This document shows positions 25,672-36,145 of a stretch of DNA of 64,000 nt, one piece after another; position 1 is the first letter of the stretch, and each line of letters begins with the position of its first letter. This DNA is from Epiperipatus broadwayi. Taxonomy: Eukaryota > Onychophora > Udeonychophora > Euonychophora > Peripatidae. Under the pieces are notes generated by a model. The model had not been told where the DNA came from, made no database searches, and saw only the letters and a list, made by a program, of their open reading frames with translations. The stretch spans positions 434,001-498,000 of the forward strand of contig JAQFVV010006255.1 of assembly GCA_028023455.1 (NCBI GenBank), read 5' to 3'. A program made the position numbers and the translations under genes.

Positions 25672-26352
25672 TAAGCATTTGTCTAAAAGTTAATTCTTAA
25701 GAAAAAGATCTAAAATTTTAGACATCTACAAATCTTTAAATTCAGCTCTCTAACTGAAATAATTATATGGGTCTGAACTTATTTCACAAATCCCATATAT
25801 TAATGGGCTTTGTAATTTAATTTAGCCAAAGTACCCAACAGCAAAAAAATAATAGTAATAAAATCATGTTATATGTCACATGACCTATATAGTTTGTATT
25901 TTTCCAATATATAATATAAAGAGTATGTCAATAGCTCTAAACAAGCTTTTTTTATTATTTTGATGATAAATGCTACAAGATAAAGCATTTAAATCATCTT
26001 TATTTAGGATTATCCCCCCTCCCACTGGTTTCAAGCTATGATTTGAATGCTTTCTCTTATAGCATTTATTAAAAAAAATAAGGTTGTTTAGAGCTATGAC
26101 AAGCTCTTTATATTACATATTTATAAATGCAAGCTATATAGGTCATGTGACATATAACATGATTTTATTACTATTATTATTTTGCTGTTGGATGCTTTGG
26201 CTAAATTAAATTATAAAGCTTAATTAATATATGGGATTTCTGAATTAAGTTCAGATCCATGTGATTATTTAAGTTGGAGAGCTGAATTAAAAAACTTGTA
26301 GATATCTAAAATTTTAGATCTTCTTCTTAAGAGTTAACTTTTAGATAAATGT
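25672..26352. repeat. family C palindrome, ~280-bp arms
   Basis: The left arm (from AAGCATTTGTCTAAAAGTTA) and right arm (to TAACTTTTAGATAAATG) are imperfect complements through CATGTTATATGTCACATGAC / GTCATGTGACATATAACATG and AGCTCTAAACAAGC / complement. Shared blocks (TGTCACATGAC, GCTTT..GATAAATGCT) relate it to the 38.1-39.4 kb cluster. The centre holds CCCCCCTCCCACTGG, the remnant of the region where related copies have a hammerhead core. Confidence 0.88.
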
Positions 26353-26590
26353 TTATCTTTGGTTAGTTTTTTTGAATCTGATGTTCTAGCACCTTAATGA
26401 AGAGAACCATAGCTTGGTCTGGGGATGGGGACAATCCAAAATGAAGATGATTTGAATGCTTTCTCTTGTAGCATTTATTATAAAAAATAAGCTTGTTTAA
26501 AGCTATTGGCATATTCTTTATATTATATATTGGTAAATCCAAGCTATATAATCATGTAACACATAACATGATTTTATTACTATTATATAT
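26353..26590. repeat. partial family C copy with damaged hammerhead
   Basis: 26445-26580 repeats 26040-26180 in direct orientation. Just before it, 26385-26430 reads like the hammerhead segment of the family (ATGAAGA, TTGGTCTGGGG) with core substitutions. Confidence 0.7.
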
Positions 26591-26594
26591 ATAT

Positions 26595-26847
26595 GTTCAA
26601 AAGATGGCGCTTTACCAAAACCACCGAACAAGTGTAAAATTTTTTTACATAAACGAAAAAAGAGTCAGAATTAACTACCTCTTTCATTTGCTCACCCCCA
26701 GATCAGCTGATTTCAAGCTGGTTTGCTCTCCTCAGCTGATCTGGGGGTGAGCAAATGAAAGAGGTAGTTAATTCTGACTCTTTTTTCGTTTATGTAAACA
26801 AATTTTACACTTGTTCGGTGGTTTTGGTAAAGCGCCATCTTTTGAAC
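26595..26847 (-). repeat. family G hairpin, 116-bp arms, one mismatch
   Basis: Arms 26595-26710 and 26732-26847 are complementary over 116 bp with a single mismatch seen (T/G near 26640). The 21-nt loop plus inner arms contain a hammerhead core. It relates to 4311-4510 and is flanked by (AT)n. Such arm identity implies very recent origin, conversion between arms, or snap-back synthesis. Confidence 0.95.
26701..26735 (-). ncRNA. hammerhead core in hairpin loop
   Basis: On the minus strand: CUGAGGA (26735-26729), stem II AGC/GCU, GAAA (26714-26711), 4-bp stem III, triplet AUC (26703-26701). Core nucleotides are intact. The expected stem I is displaced: CCCCCA/UGGGGG pairs six bases further out, because the palindrome arms have replaced the original flank. 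Confidence 0.55.
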
Positions 26848-26910
26848 ATAAATAACAAGTGATAGCAGGTTACGTGAGTAACTTGTTTTTGTTTTTCATA
26901 TATATATATA
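26848..26910 (-). repeat. family G outer segment
   Basis: Reverse complement of the start of the 4311 copy (GAAAAACAAAAACAAGTTAC and ACGTAACCTGCTATC), bounded by (AT)n. So the 26.6-kb element is a full-length family G copy on the minus strand. Confidence 0.75.
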
Positions 26911-27234
26911 TATTAAATACTGCCTAACACTATACTAGCAATTACCAGTAAAAAATAAAATAGTGATTCATATAACACTACAATACCAGCTAAAACAACA
27001 AAATTTTACTAAATGTTTTCCACAATTATGGTTTCATCTATTAACAAATAGATTTTTCCAAGTGAAATTCAACTAAACATACAACATATATATTATAAAA
27101 ACAAAATGGCTTTCCCATCATTCAATTCAAAAACCAATATTCTTTAATATCAATGGATGTCTTCATGAGATTGATGGCCTCATATTCAAAAAAATTTATC
27201 ATCGAAGTTTCTTTTACAAAGCTGAGTTTTGATA

Positions 27235-27956
27235 TATATTTTAACCCTACTCTTATGAACTTTAATTCTTCCATTAAGACTTAATTTACTCTGACCTATA
27301 TAAATTTTATGACAACTGTAAGGAACCTTATAAACTACTCCAGGAATAAATTTGTAGTCAATTGACTGTTTTGAACTATTTAATAATTAAATAGAGAAAA
27401 GTTTTAATCTTTATCATATATGCCTTTGAAGTTTATAATAGTCAAATGATGTAGTTTTTTGACTATAGAGGGACCTCTCAAACTTCAACACAAGATAGTG
27501 ACTTTATAAAGATACAAATGGACATATTTGACTACTTTCAGACTAACCAGTAAAAACTTATTATTATAAACAATTTACTAATTGATGGCTTATATGGCAA
27601 ATAAACTCTTTATTCACACTTTCAATTTCAATTAAATATTTATTATTAACCAATGTATAGATATTTTTATTAAATATAATATTTCTAATAAATTCATGAT
27701 TATATCCTAATCCAATATAGTCAGAAGCAAATTGACTCCTCTGAATATAACTATTCCTATAACAAAAATTCAGTAAAGAAAGTTCCTTATGAATAGAAGA
27801 TTGATAACTGTCTTCCCTTATCAACATTTTACTCATAAGAAACTTTCTTTTCTGAATTTTTGTTATAGAAATAGAAGACTTAATAATTTTGAAAATAATA
27901 GTTATATTCAGAGGAATCAATTTGCTTCTGACTATATTGAATTGGGTTATAATCAT
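27235..27956 (-). pseudogene. PLE C-terminal region, left arm (minus)
   Basis: Reading the minus strand from the centre gives LLNFCYRNSYIQRSQFASDY, then GYNHEFIRNIIFNKN, the connector typical between PLE RT and endonuclease. After the family D insertion comes the GIY-YIG core VVYKVPYSCHKIYIGQSKLS at about 27345-27270. Frames are split by the insertion and stops, so no protein is made. Confidence 0.75.
27412..27556. repeat. family D insertion in PLE arm
   Basis: Sequence missing from the other arm. It contains CCTCTCAAACTTCAACACAA and GATAGTGACTTTATAAAGAT, matching 5015-5060 and the window's right end. Confidence 0.65.
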
Positions 27957-28500
27957 GAATTTATTAGGAATATTATATTTAATAAAAATATCTATAAATC
28001 AGTTAATAATAAAGATTTAATTGTTAGTGTGAATAAAGAGTTTATTTCTTTGCTATATAAAGCATCAATTAGTAAATTGATTTATAAAAATAGTTTTTTA
28101 TTGGATGATATAAAAATAGTCTGGAAGAAAGGTCTGAATTTAAATTCATTACTAAACAGTTCAAAACAGCCAATTGATTGCAAATCTATGCCTGGTTAGT
28201 TTATAAGATTCCTTGCAATTATCATAAAATTTACATAGGTCAGAATAAATTAAGTCTTAATGAAAGATAAATTTCATAAGAGTAGAATTAAAAATAGATA
28301 TCATAACTCAGGTTTGTATATTCGTGAATTAAATACAGATCATAAAATATTATTAGACAATGCAGAGTCTATTTTTTATGAAAAAACTAAATAGAAAAAA
28401 GTAAAAAAAAACTGGTGTTTGATGGTAAAATTTTTTGAATTTGAACCCATTAATCTCATGAAGATATCCTTCGATGTTAAAGAAAGTTGGTTTTTGAAGT
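27789..28500 (+). pseudogene. PLE C-terminal region, right arm (plus)
   Basis: The plus strand encodes FLNFCYRNRRLNNFENNSYI, then LGYNHEFIRNIIFNKN, and after a +1 shift near 28196 the GIY-YIG core LVYKIPCNYHKIYIGQNKLS at 28196-28255, ending in TAA 28268-28270. The homologous downstream part (FHKSRIKNRYHNSGLYI) continues in another frame. GIY-YIG nucleases cut target DNA for PLE insertion. The copy is broken by frameshifts and stops. Confidence 0.78.
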
Positions 28501-28617
28501 GATTGATGGAAAGGCTATTTAGTTGAATTTAATTTGAGGTCTATTTGTTAATAAATGAAACCATGGCTGAGAAAGAATTTAGTAAAAAAATTTTGTTTTG
28601 GCTAGTATTGTAGTGTT

Positions 28618-28647
28618 ATATGTATGTGTGTGCGTGCGCACGCACGT
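28618..28647. repeat. alternating purine-pyrimidine tract
   Basis: ATATGTATGTGTGTGCGTGC followed by GCACGCACGTG at the outer edge of the PLE palindrome. It is a possible Z-DNA-forming sequence and is itself partly palindromic. Confidence 0.6.
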
Positions 28648-28649
28648 GA

Positions 28650-30492
28650 ATGGAAAGAATGATGAATACATTCATGTATTCTTGCTTGCAGATCATCTTA
28701 AATTAATACTTATTTTATTTTTAATGATTTATTCTAAAATAAATGGAATTTTATTTTTAGTTGCCTTTTATATATTCTTTTTAATGTTTGAAGATGATAT
28801 ATAATTAATGAAACATAAAGTAAGCATTAGTATTAAGTTAAATACCGATTGTAATTTGCTGAAGCAGACAAATGATAGATTCTATTTTTTTTTTTTTTTT
28901 ATTGTTTTATTTAATTTAATCAATGAATTTCAGAATCAGTGTTCTGAACATTTTACTAAAATAATAATAATGATAATAAAAGAAAATTTAAAAGGATAAA
29001 AAATAAATTGGATTCTAAAGACAAACTACAGGACTTGGAATTTATTTGAAAGCAATGTATCAATTATGTTTTTTTTTAATTGAAAATTGAAGAATGATTT
29101 TACTTTAATAAATACGTTCAACAAAATTTCAAAATTATTCCGATTAATTTCTTACATATTTATGTCAGTATAAAATACTATGAGCTATATATGAGTTCAT
29201 TTATTTGTTTAAAATTAATTGTCTAGAGATCATGCGCCATTGTGAAAGACATAATTATTTAGTTTCATTTAAATAATTAAGCGTTGGATTATTTCTATCA
29301 CTTAATTGCATTGCTAAATAATTTTGGACAAATTCATACTTTATGTATACTTTTTTATATACATTAAAGAGGTAAAAATTCTGGAATAATTTATTGTTCA
29401 GGAAATCAAATAAACTTTAAACACCGGAAGTGATTAGGTAGCACCAGGATCCTTGGACTTTGACTTCCAGAATTCACTATTGTGGCACTGCATTAAATTA
29501 CGCATGCCTTTAAATATACTTAATTATTAATAATAGCACAAAAGTTAGTACAGAATATGTTTCAAGCATTCCATGAGATATTTAAATTTTTTTTCTTTGC
29601 TTTTATTATTTTTATCAATTTGTAATTTTATCAACCTTTAGTTTTCAAGCCAGAAATTATTAAAATAAGTGATATCAAATCAGGTTTGAAGTAGTTCTTA
29701 TATGCAGAAAATAAATAATTAATATGATCCTATAATTTTAAACCAAATCTGCTTTCAAATAAATAATAAAAAAATCAATGCAAAAAATAATAAATCAGTT
29801 ATTATTTCACTTCACATAATATATAATAAAACTAAAGCACTATCTTACTCTAATACATCCATAATAAGTTTGAGTAATCCCTGTTTACCAAATGATAATG
29901 CTAGAAGTATAACTGCATTACTTAGATTTGAATTCCAAATCTTATTGATAAAACCAGTTTCAAGATAGGAATTTAAATGTACTACAATTTGGTAATCAGT
30001 AAGCTTACTACAGATGGCACTAGAATAGGGATATGCCCTGTTTTATAAATATATATATATACTTCAGAGATTAAAGTAAATATACTATAATTAATAAATC
30101 ACAGAAATTAAAATATCAATTAATTATATATTAATATCAATCTATATATTATCAAAAAAAACTTATATTGGTTACATTTCTCATAGATTAAATCTCTAAA
30201 CCACTAAACCCCAAAATCCTTAACTGCTGTACCTTTCTCAATGTTATTTTCTTTTTACTCTTCATTACCTTTTATTTTTAAATCTCTTTTTTTTCTATTC
30301 CGTCTTCACAGCATTATTTTTGTTTATTCATTGTAAATTTAAAGTCATACCTATGACTATCCAATTCCAATATAAAATCTCATTTTTGTTTATTCATATA
30401 ATTTATACTTATTTTATATAAATGTATATCTTTCAATTATTTTTGAAATACAGTACAAACAAAATTCATATACTTGGAGTTTAAATGTAATA
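28650..30492. other. AT-rich DNA, no gene supported
   Basis: Open frames at 28598-28999 lack domains and follow base composition. A slightly GC-richer patch at 29400-29510 (CACCGGAAGTG, GATCCTTGGACTTTGACTTC) may be an old SINE scrap. Confidence 0.45.
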
Positions 30493-30668
30493 TAGGGGAT
30501 TGAACACAGACTTTTAAACTTTATTCATCTATCCACTATCATACACATGTCCATGAAATTTTGGTGATCATTAATCTTTTACACATGTGTGTAGTCATGG
30601 ATATCAGTTATATGAGATAGAATGAATGGCTGAAGGGAGCTTGAAAGTCTGTGTTCAAATCCCCTTTA
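30493..30668. repeat. family A element, copy 2 (internally deleted)
   Basis: The inverted ends GGGGATTGAACACAGACTTT and AAAGTCTGTGTTCAAATCCC plus ACACATG arms identify the family. The hammerhead-bearing centre is deleted. Confidence 0.75.
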
Positions 30669-31711
30669 TTAGCTTTTAATTACATATACCTATGCTCTAG
30701 AAATAAATATATTTTCCAAGATTTTTTTTATAATTTACAAAACAAATCCCCCAAGCTATTTCATTTCTAAATGTATTGCCTTGCTGCCTGTGCCTCTTTA
30801 AAGAGTAGATTATTACTGCTGCTATTTTTATCATAAATAGTTTCACTCTTTATAACTTGCTTCTTTCGGTACACATTTAAATTCTTATTTTTCCACATAT
30901 ATTTTTTCTAATTGCTTAACTTTTATCAATTCAAATAATCTATTTCTTAAGTCATGAGTTAGAGTAATAATTAAAAATTCTCTTGAAATATTTTCCTCTC
31001 TTTTTGTACAGATAAACTGAGTCACAAAATCTTTATTTTTATTCTATCCTCTATCTCTTTTATGCATTCTGTTGCTTGACTATTTTTAATTATAATTAAA
31101 AACTTTTTGATCTGTTGTATAATTATTTTTAAATTAAAATTTATTAAATATTTTTAATTTACTTCTTACACTTCTTATTACCATCCTACTTCCTCTGAAT
31201 TGCTTCATTTGCTGTCCACATATACAAATACAAAACCTATCTTATTAATTAACTTCGAATTCTCTGCATTATATTTTATTTAATTAGAAACATATACAGC
31301 ATCTTTGCTATATGCTAAATCTGCTATTAAAACTTTCTTACATAAATTCTTACTAGTCATATTTATTATATAAAAGTAATGTTAATTTTTATTGACTTAT
31401 TTTTAAACATTATTAATCAATTTCATTTTCTATTTATTCAAAAAATACTACAATTTTACAGATTGCTGACAACAAAGAAAAATAATAATAGTGTAGTAAA
31501 AAAGATGTGTAAAGTTATTTTTAGGAAAAATTATATAGTTATTTAGAAAGTTTAATATTTCATTCCTTTTCTATTTTTTTTGTACACAAAAATATATCAT
31601 CATTAAGAAATGACCTGGTAAAATATATATGTCTATTATCATCAATAAATATATTTTAAGATCCCTTTCTAATTCTACTATTGACAACTTCATTTTACAA
31701 AAATAATATAA
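30669..31711. other. AT-rich DNA, nothing recognised
   Basis: T- and C-rich on the plus strand compared with neighbours; no gene or repeat recognised. Confidence 0.45.
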
Positions 31712-31724
31712 AAGAATATTTCTG

Positions 31725-31808
31725 AACATCACATGATCACCATTTCTTATGCTTTCTCATAACTGTTATTAAAACAGTCACTACTATATGGAGAGTTTTG
31801 CCTGTTTT
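31725..31808 (+). mobile_element. family B element, copy 1 (84 bp) with 13-bp TSD
   Basis: It begins AACATCACATGATCACC and ends ATATGGAGAGTTTTGCCTG plus a T-run, the two ends of the family B element at 35796-36098, joined by deletion of the middle. It is flanked by the perfect direct repeat AAGAATATTTCTG at 31712-31724 and 31809-31821. Confidence 0.85.
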
Positions 31809-31821
31809 AAGAATATTTCTG

Positions 31822-32302
31822 CTTTAATATTATGTTAATTTTAACCCTGACTTCTTACTTTTTCATTAATAAACAAAACAGTCATGTCACATAATTTTCT
31901 AATTAAATATACTATAAACGCAATATAAACACCTATTTTTTTCTACCAGATGTGATTTATGTATAAGTTAAGCATATGTATTGCTTAAGTCTAATGCCAT
32001 CTATGAAAGCATACAAATCAATAAACATCAAAAGTAATGTTCCCTTTTATTTATATATCATTATAAATGATCAAATATTGATTTCTTGGGGGTTATGTAA
32101 TATTCATGCACTAGAAAAAATAGGTTAAACTTTGATCTAATAAACTTTAACTACCATTATCCTGGCATAGAAATAAAATATGAAAGGTGGTATGTAGTAT
32201 TTTTTGAAAAATATCAAAATAGCCTACAGTTATTGTATAATAGAATTACTAAAATAAAATTAAGTAACAAATTATAGATTTATGCTTTACACTTGTCCAA
32301 AT
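31822..32302. other. AT-rich DNA, nothing recognised
   Basis: No feature visible. Confidence 0.45.
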
Positions 32303-32585
32303 TATAATAATCTTAAATAGTGCTAACACACTTATTACATAAAGCTGTATAAATTAATAGCAATTAATCGTAAAGAAGCATGTTTTGATATATCAAAAAG
32401 ATGGGCTAATTGACTCATTTGCATAAAGTTTTCATATTATACACATAGAATCATTCCAATGAATGAGTCATAACATGCTATGATTATGAGAAATTCATTT
32501 TCTGAAAAGCGCTAAGCCATTTTAATTGCTATTAATTTATGCAGCTTTACGTAATTAGTGTGTTAGCACTATTTAAAATTATTAA
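32303..32585. repeat. foldback element, ~65-bp arms
   Basis: CTTAAATAGTGCTAACACAC and GTGTGTTAGCACTATTTAAA are near-perfect complements, continuing through TAAAGCTG..TAAATTAATAGCAATTAA. The centre carries a second imperfect pair (ATTGACTCATT / AATGAGTCATAA) and a TCATA/TATGA stem followed by GAGAAA, faintly like a decayed hammerhead, which I do not call. Confidence 0.82.
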
Positions 32586-33064
32586 AATAAAATTACTAAA
32601 ATAAATTGTTATTGACTTATTATTACATCTATATAGCTGGACAAGCATATTGACTTAGATTCAAATTGTTTAAATGCTTAAAAATCATAAGTTTTAATAG
32701 CATAACAGTGGTAAAGATTATCTCTTAATAAATGTGTACTCTTACAATAGTCAATGACTATAAATTTTTCTGGAAATTTTATTGTTTTATCACAAGCTGA
32801 ATCATGCCTACATAGATGATTCTAAAATAATGTTATATATAAAAATATACTGTTAATATAGGATGTTAGATGTGATAGTGAAATTAATACTGCATTAAAA
32901 GAACTAAATAAATAAATTAAAATACAAGTATGAGATATATGTGGAGTTATTATGTTTTATGGATTGTTTTAAACAATCATTACAAAAGTTATTTAAAAGT
33001 TTTGTGTTTTACTGAAGGTTTATGATGAGGTATTTTAGTTGTATTTATATGTTGATCTATTTTC

Positions 33065-33520
33065 ATCATCTAATATTAAGTATGGAATGTCTTTAAAAAA
33101 TTTAACTTCATTTAAATTCTCCAATTGCATTCAAATGTTAGTAACAGCACACAGGTATTCACTTCTCTTTTTCGGGTGTTTTTGGTCTGACCAGTGACAG
33201 TACTAGCATGAGAATTGAACCTGGACACTTGGATTCTTGAATTTTGACTTTTAAGGTAGTGCTCTAACTAAATGAGCCATCCTGCCAGGCTCTCTTTCTT
33301 AGAGCAATACCTAATGAAACCAAGAATCCAGGTTTAATTTCTATGTTAGTACTGTTGCTGGTCAAGCCAGAAACATCTGAAGAAGAGAGGAGAGTAATAC
33401 TTCTCAAAACATTGTGCATATACTAATCTGTGTACTATTACTAACAGTTGAATGTACTTTGAAAATTTAAATAAAGTTAAATTTTTCTAAAGACATTCAA
33501 TACTTTATATTAGATAACGA
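33065..33520. repeat. foldback element with tRNA-derived SINE heads
   Basis: The outer arms (TATGGAATGTCTTTAAAAAA / complement at 33480-33500; TGTTAGTAACAGCACACAG / complement near 33435) pair across about 450 bp. The inner parts are two opposed copies of a SINE-like unit; only the left one retains the tRNA-like head. Confidence 0.82.
33205..33295 (-). ncRNA. tRNA-derived SINE head (Pol III A/B boxes)
   Basis: On the minus strand GGCTCATTTAGTTAGAGC (33278-33261) resembles a tRNA D-arm/A box and CCAGGTTCAATTCTC (33225-33211) a B box, spaced as in a tRNA. This suggests an internal Pol III promoter of a retroposon, not a functional tRNA. Confidence 0.6.
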
Positions 33521-34774
33521 AAATAGTCCACTATATAAATACAATTATTTAAAACTTTTTTTATCTTGCTATCTTTCTTTTTCTCTTTTTATGAAATTTA
33601 AATAGTTATATTCATTTATAATTGGCTTCTAAATAATGATGAAGACTTAGCTATGATATTTATTATTTTAAAAAAATGAGAGTATGAATTTACATTGGGT
33701 TTTTAAAAATGTTTTAACTCACTTTTAATCAGAACTGGGGTTTTTTTGCTTCTTAATGAACTGCATTTTTAAGAAAATTATACATGTGTATGTATGTTTA
33801 TCTACTTGTATATATAATTAACAAGAAAGAGTATTTCTCATTTTCTACACTAGCACCAACTAGTGTAAGCTTAAGTAATCAGTGTTTAGTAGATTGCAAT
33901 GCAATTTATTCTCCATCCTATACTGTTTCATTATTTTTGCATTTATCAAATATGACTTGAGATTCAAAGCATGGCAATCATACATTTGAAACACTTTTGT
34001 TGTTTTGGCAACAAGTCAATATCCTGAAATTAAAATAAAAAAAATTAATGTTCTGAACTCAAACAAATCTGTTTATAAAGTTATTTATATAGATACACAT
34101 AATATATTTTCTAATATCAATTATATTATATCTATAGGTGTGTTTTTTCTCCTTTTTTTTAAAAAAAAAAAAGGAATTGAAGGTGACTGTCAGATGCATA
34201 ACTGCATTGATTCCAGCTTTGAATTGGAAAATCCTTATTGATAAAAGCAAACACCAGAAATAATTAACTTGCACTATCAACTAGTAACTGATTAATCAAG
34301 ATTACAATAGATGGTGCTATAATATAAAAAATATAAATGTTCTTATTCACTATAAGCTGGAAGAAATAATGGCTTGAGTATTAGTATTAATATATCTCTC
34401 CCATAAAAAAATATCTTACAGTAAGAAAAGAAGTATATAATAAATCATATAGTTATTGGCCTAGTATCAAATCTATATAAGGATACAAGCAGATCGGCTT
34501 CAATTCAAAATCTTAACTTTGAGAGTATTAGCTTGTTAATAAAAAGGGGGGGGGGATAGCCGTCAGATGCATAACTTCGTTAGTAACAACTTTCCTCATT
34601 GACTAAGGGAATGGAAATGAAATTGCTCTACCATCTGAAAAGTAATGATTACTCAAACTTACTTTATATGGCTTTGGAATAGAGAAAGAAGAAATGTTCT
34701 TGTTTGCTATAGCAAGCTAGATCAAAAATCCATAGTCTTCTTTATCAATAAGGAAGATCGATAATATATATATA
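33521..34774. other. AT-rich DNA with diverged short repeats
   Basis: The words GTCAGATGCATAACT (34189, 34564) and a following AGAAATGTTCTTG / AAATGTTCTTATTCACTATA block recur, with a weaker relative near 29900-30050, so an old dispersed repeat is likely. A G9-10 run lies near 34546. ORFs here are not supported. Confidence 0.45.
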
Positions 34775-34974
34775 TAAAGTAAATAATAGATTAACTTGTG
34801 CGCTAATATGCAACTGAAGAGAAGTTTTTTTTCCTTTCCAATAAATATCCCAGCAATGAATATGAGAGTATTGTAACTCTTGAAAGTACTCGGCCTTATT
34901 TTGTTACTTTAATTGGAAAGGGAAAAAACTTATCTTAATTTGCATATTAGCGCACAAGTTAATCTATTACTTTA
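34775..34974. repeat. foldback element, ~65-bp arms
   Basis: AATAGATTAACTTGTGCGCT and AGCGCACAAGTTAATCTATT form the outer arms, continuing through TTTTTCCTTTCCAAT / ATTGGAAAGGGAAAAA. The loop has AGAGT/ACTCT followed by TGAAAGTACTC, resembling hammerhead stem II, GAAA and a CUC triplet, but CUGAUGA is not preserved. Confidence 0.85.
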
Positions 34975-35081
34975 AATTGAAGCAAAAATAAACCTCATAT
35001 CATTACATAAATTAAATAAATAAATTATGTCTTTAAATTTTAAATATTAATTACACATATATGTGTGTGGGTGCTAAATTG

Positions 35082-35219
35082 AGAAAAATAATCCTGTAAT
35101 AATTATTAATAGGCAAGCATGCTTTTGGAATTTAAGGTATACTAATTATGCCTTGATCTGGTACACAATCCCAAAAGCGTGCTTGACTATTAGTAATTAT
35201 TATAGGATTACTTTTTTCT
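35082..35219. repeat. foldback element, ~55-bp arms
   Basis: TAATCCTGTAATAATTATTA and TAGTAATTATTATAGGATTA plus GCAAGCATGCTTTTGG / CCAAAAGCGTGCTTG pair around a 30-nt centre. Confidence 0.85.
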
Positions 35220-35795
35220 GTTTTACGTGTATATTTATGTGTTTAATATTTATCTATCTTATTTAATGGAGATCTCTGTGGTTTTGTAATAAAATAATTA
35301 TAAGTTCATTAGTATGATTTGGGGGAATTTTAAATGAAAATCATTTTGTAAAAAAAAAATAAAAAATGCAGAAGCGAAAGGACGGGTGAAATTATTTATT
35401 TAAAAAGTAATATTTTATTTTAAATTCAGCACACTCATGTGGGCAGTAAATTATCAGTTGCAAAAATATATAAAAGAATTTAAATTTAAAAAATATTAGA
35501 AATTTTATTTTTAATTTCTTAAAATTTATAATGTACTTCATGTTGGGCATTACTTAGAAACAAATATAATAAATTTTATATAATTAGAAGAAATTTGAAC
35601 TCAGACATTCAAGCTCCCTACAGCTATCCACTACATCTTGTACAACTGATACACATGGCCACATATATGTGAAAAAGATAAATGGCTTACATAATCATGT
35701 GTATCACTTTTATAAGATGGAGTGGATAATTATAGGGAGCTTGAAAGTCTGATGTCAAATCTCTTCTAATTACATTAACTTTAGTGTAGACAATA

Positions 35796-36098
35796 CAAAC
35801 CACTAAACATCACATGATCACTATCTCATACTAGCACATAATTGTTATTAAACAATTCAAAACAAAGCAAAACTCTCCATATAGTAGTGACATCTTGTGC
35901 TAACAAGACCAATCAATGGATGCCAGAAGGCTTGTGCATAAAATCCCTATCTAGTGCCTACTCATCCAATATCCCCAGACTAGTTTCTGGCTTGTGGCCT
36001 TCATCACGGAGGAGCCTTGGATCTGAGAGCACTGCATCCATTGATTGCTCTTGTTAGCACAAGATGGCACTACTATATGGAGAGTTTTTTTTTGAATT
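35796..36098 (+). mobile_element. family B element, copy 2 (303 bp), nested, 12-bp TSD
   Basis: Flanked by GTGTAGACAATA at 35784-35795 and 36099-36110. It starts CAAACCACTAAACATCACAT. About 70-bp inverted arms (CAAAACTCTCCATATAGTAG ... and CTACTATATGGAGAGTTTT) enclose a centre with a degenerate minus-strand hammerhead. The apparent 71-codon ORF at 35842-36057 is an artefact of the palindrome. Confidence 0.9.
35972..36012 (-). ncRNA. degenerate hammerhead motif in family B
   Basis: Minus strand: GUGAUGA (36007-36001; first core C is G), stem II GGC/GCC, GAAA (35987-35984), 2-bp stem III, GUC (35980-35978), then UGGGGA against CUCC with the first pair lost. Likely inactive in this copy. Confidence 0.5.
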
Positions 36099-36145
36099 GT
36101 GTAGACAATATACTTGTATTTAAATATTTAATAAATTTTATATAA

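Larger units (their letters stand above)
26971..28620. mobile_element. 1.65-kb Penelope-like palindrome
   Basis: TATAACACTACAATACCAGC at the left end is mirrored by GCTAGTATTGTAGTGTTATA at 28601-28620. Complementarity continues through both arms to a loop near 27795-27832. Both arms encode PLE endonuclease-region sequence pointing outward from the centre. The left arm is interrupted by a family D insertion (about 27412-27556). Confidence 0.88.
35584..36129. mobile_element. family A element, copy 3, with 16-bp TSD
   Basis: Flanked by perfect direct repeats AATAAATTTTATATAA (35568-35583 and 36130-36145). Inverted arms at 35590-35770 (GAACTCAGACATTCAAGCTC / GAGCTTGAAAGTCTGATG). The centre with the hammerhead is deleted. 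A family B element sits in the right-hand tail, so family A inserted first. Confidence 0.88.

Noticed and set aside
33360-33420. Hammerhead candidate CUGAAGA with GAGAGG/CUUCUC stem
   Set aside because: GAAA reads AAAA, the base at the cleavage position is G (not allowed), and stem I does not pair.
35842-36057. 71-codon plus-strand frame
   Set aside because: It lies entirely within the palindromic family B element.
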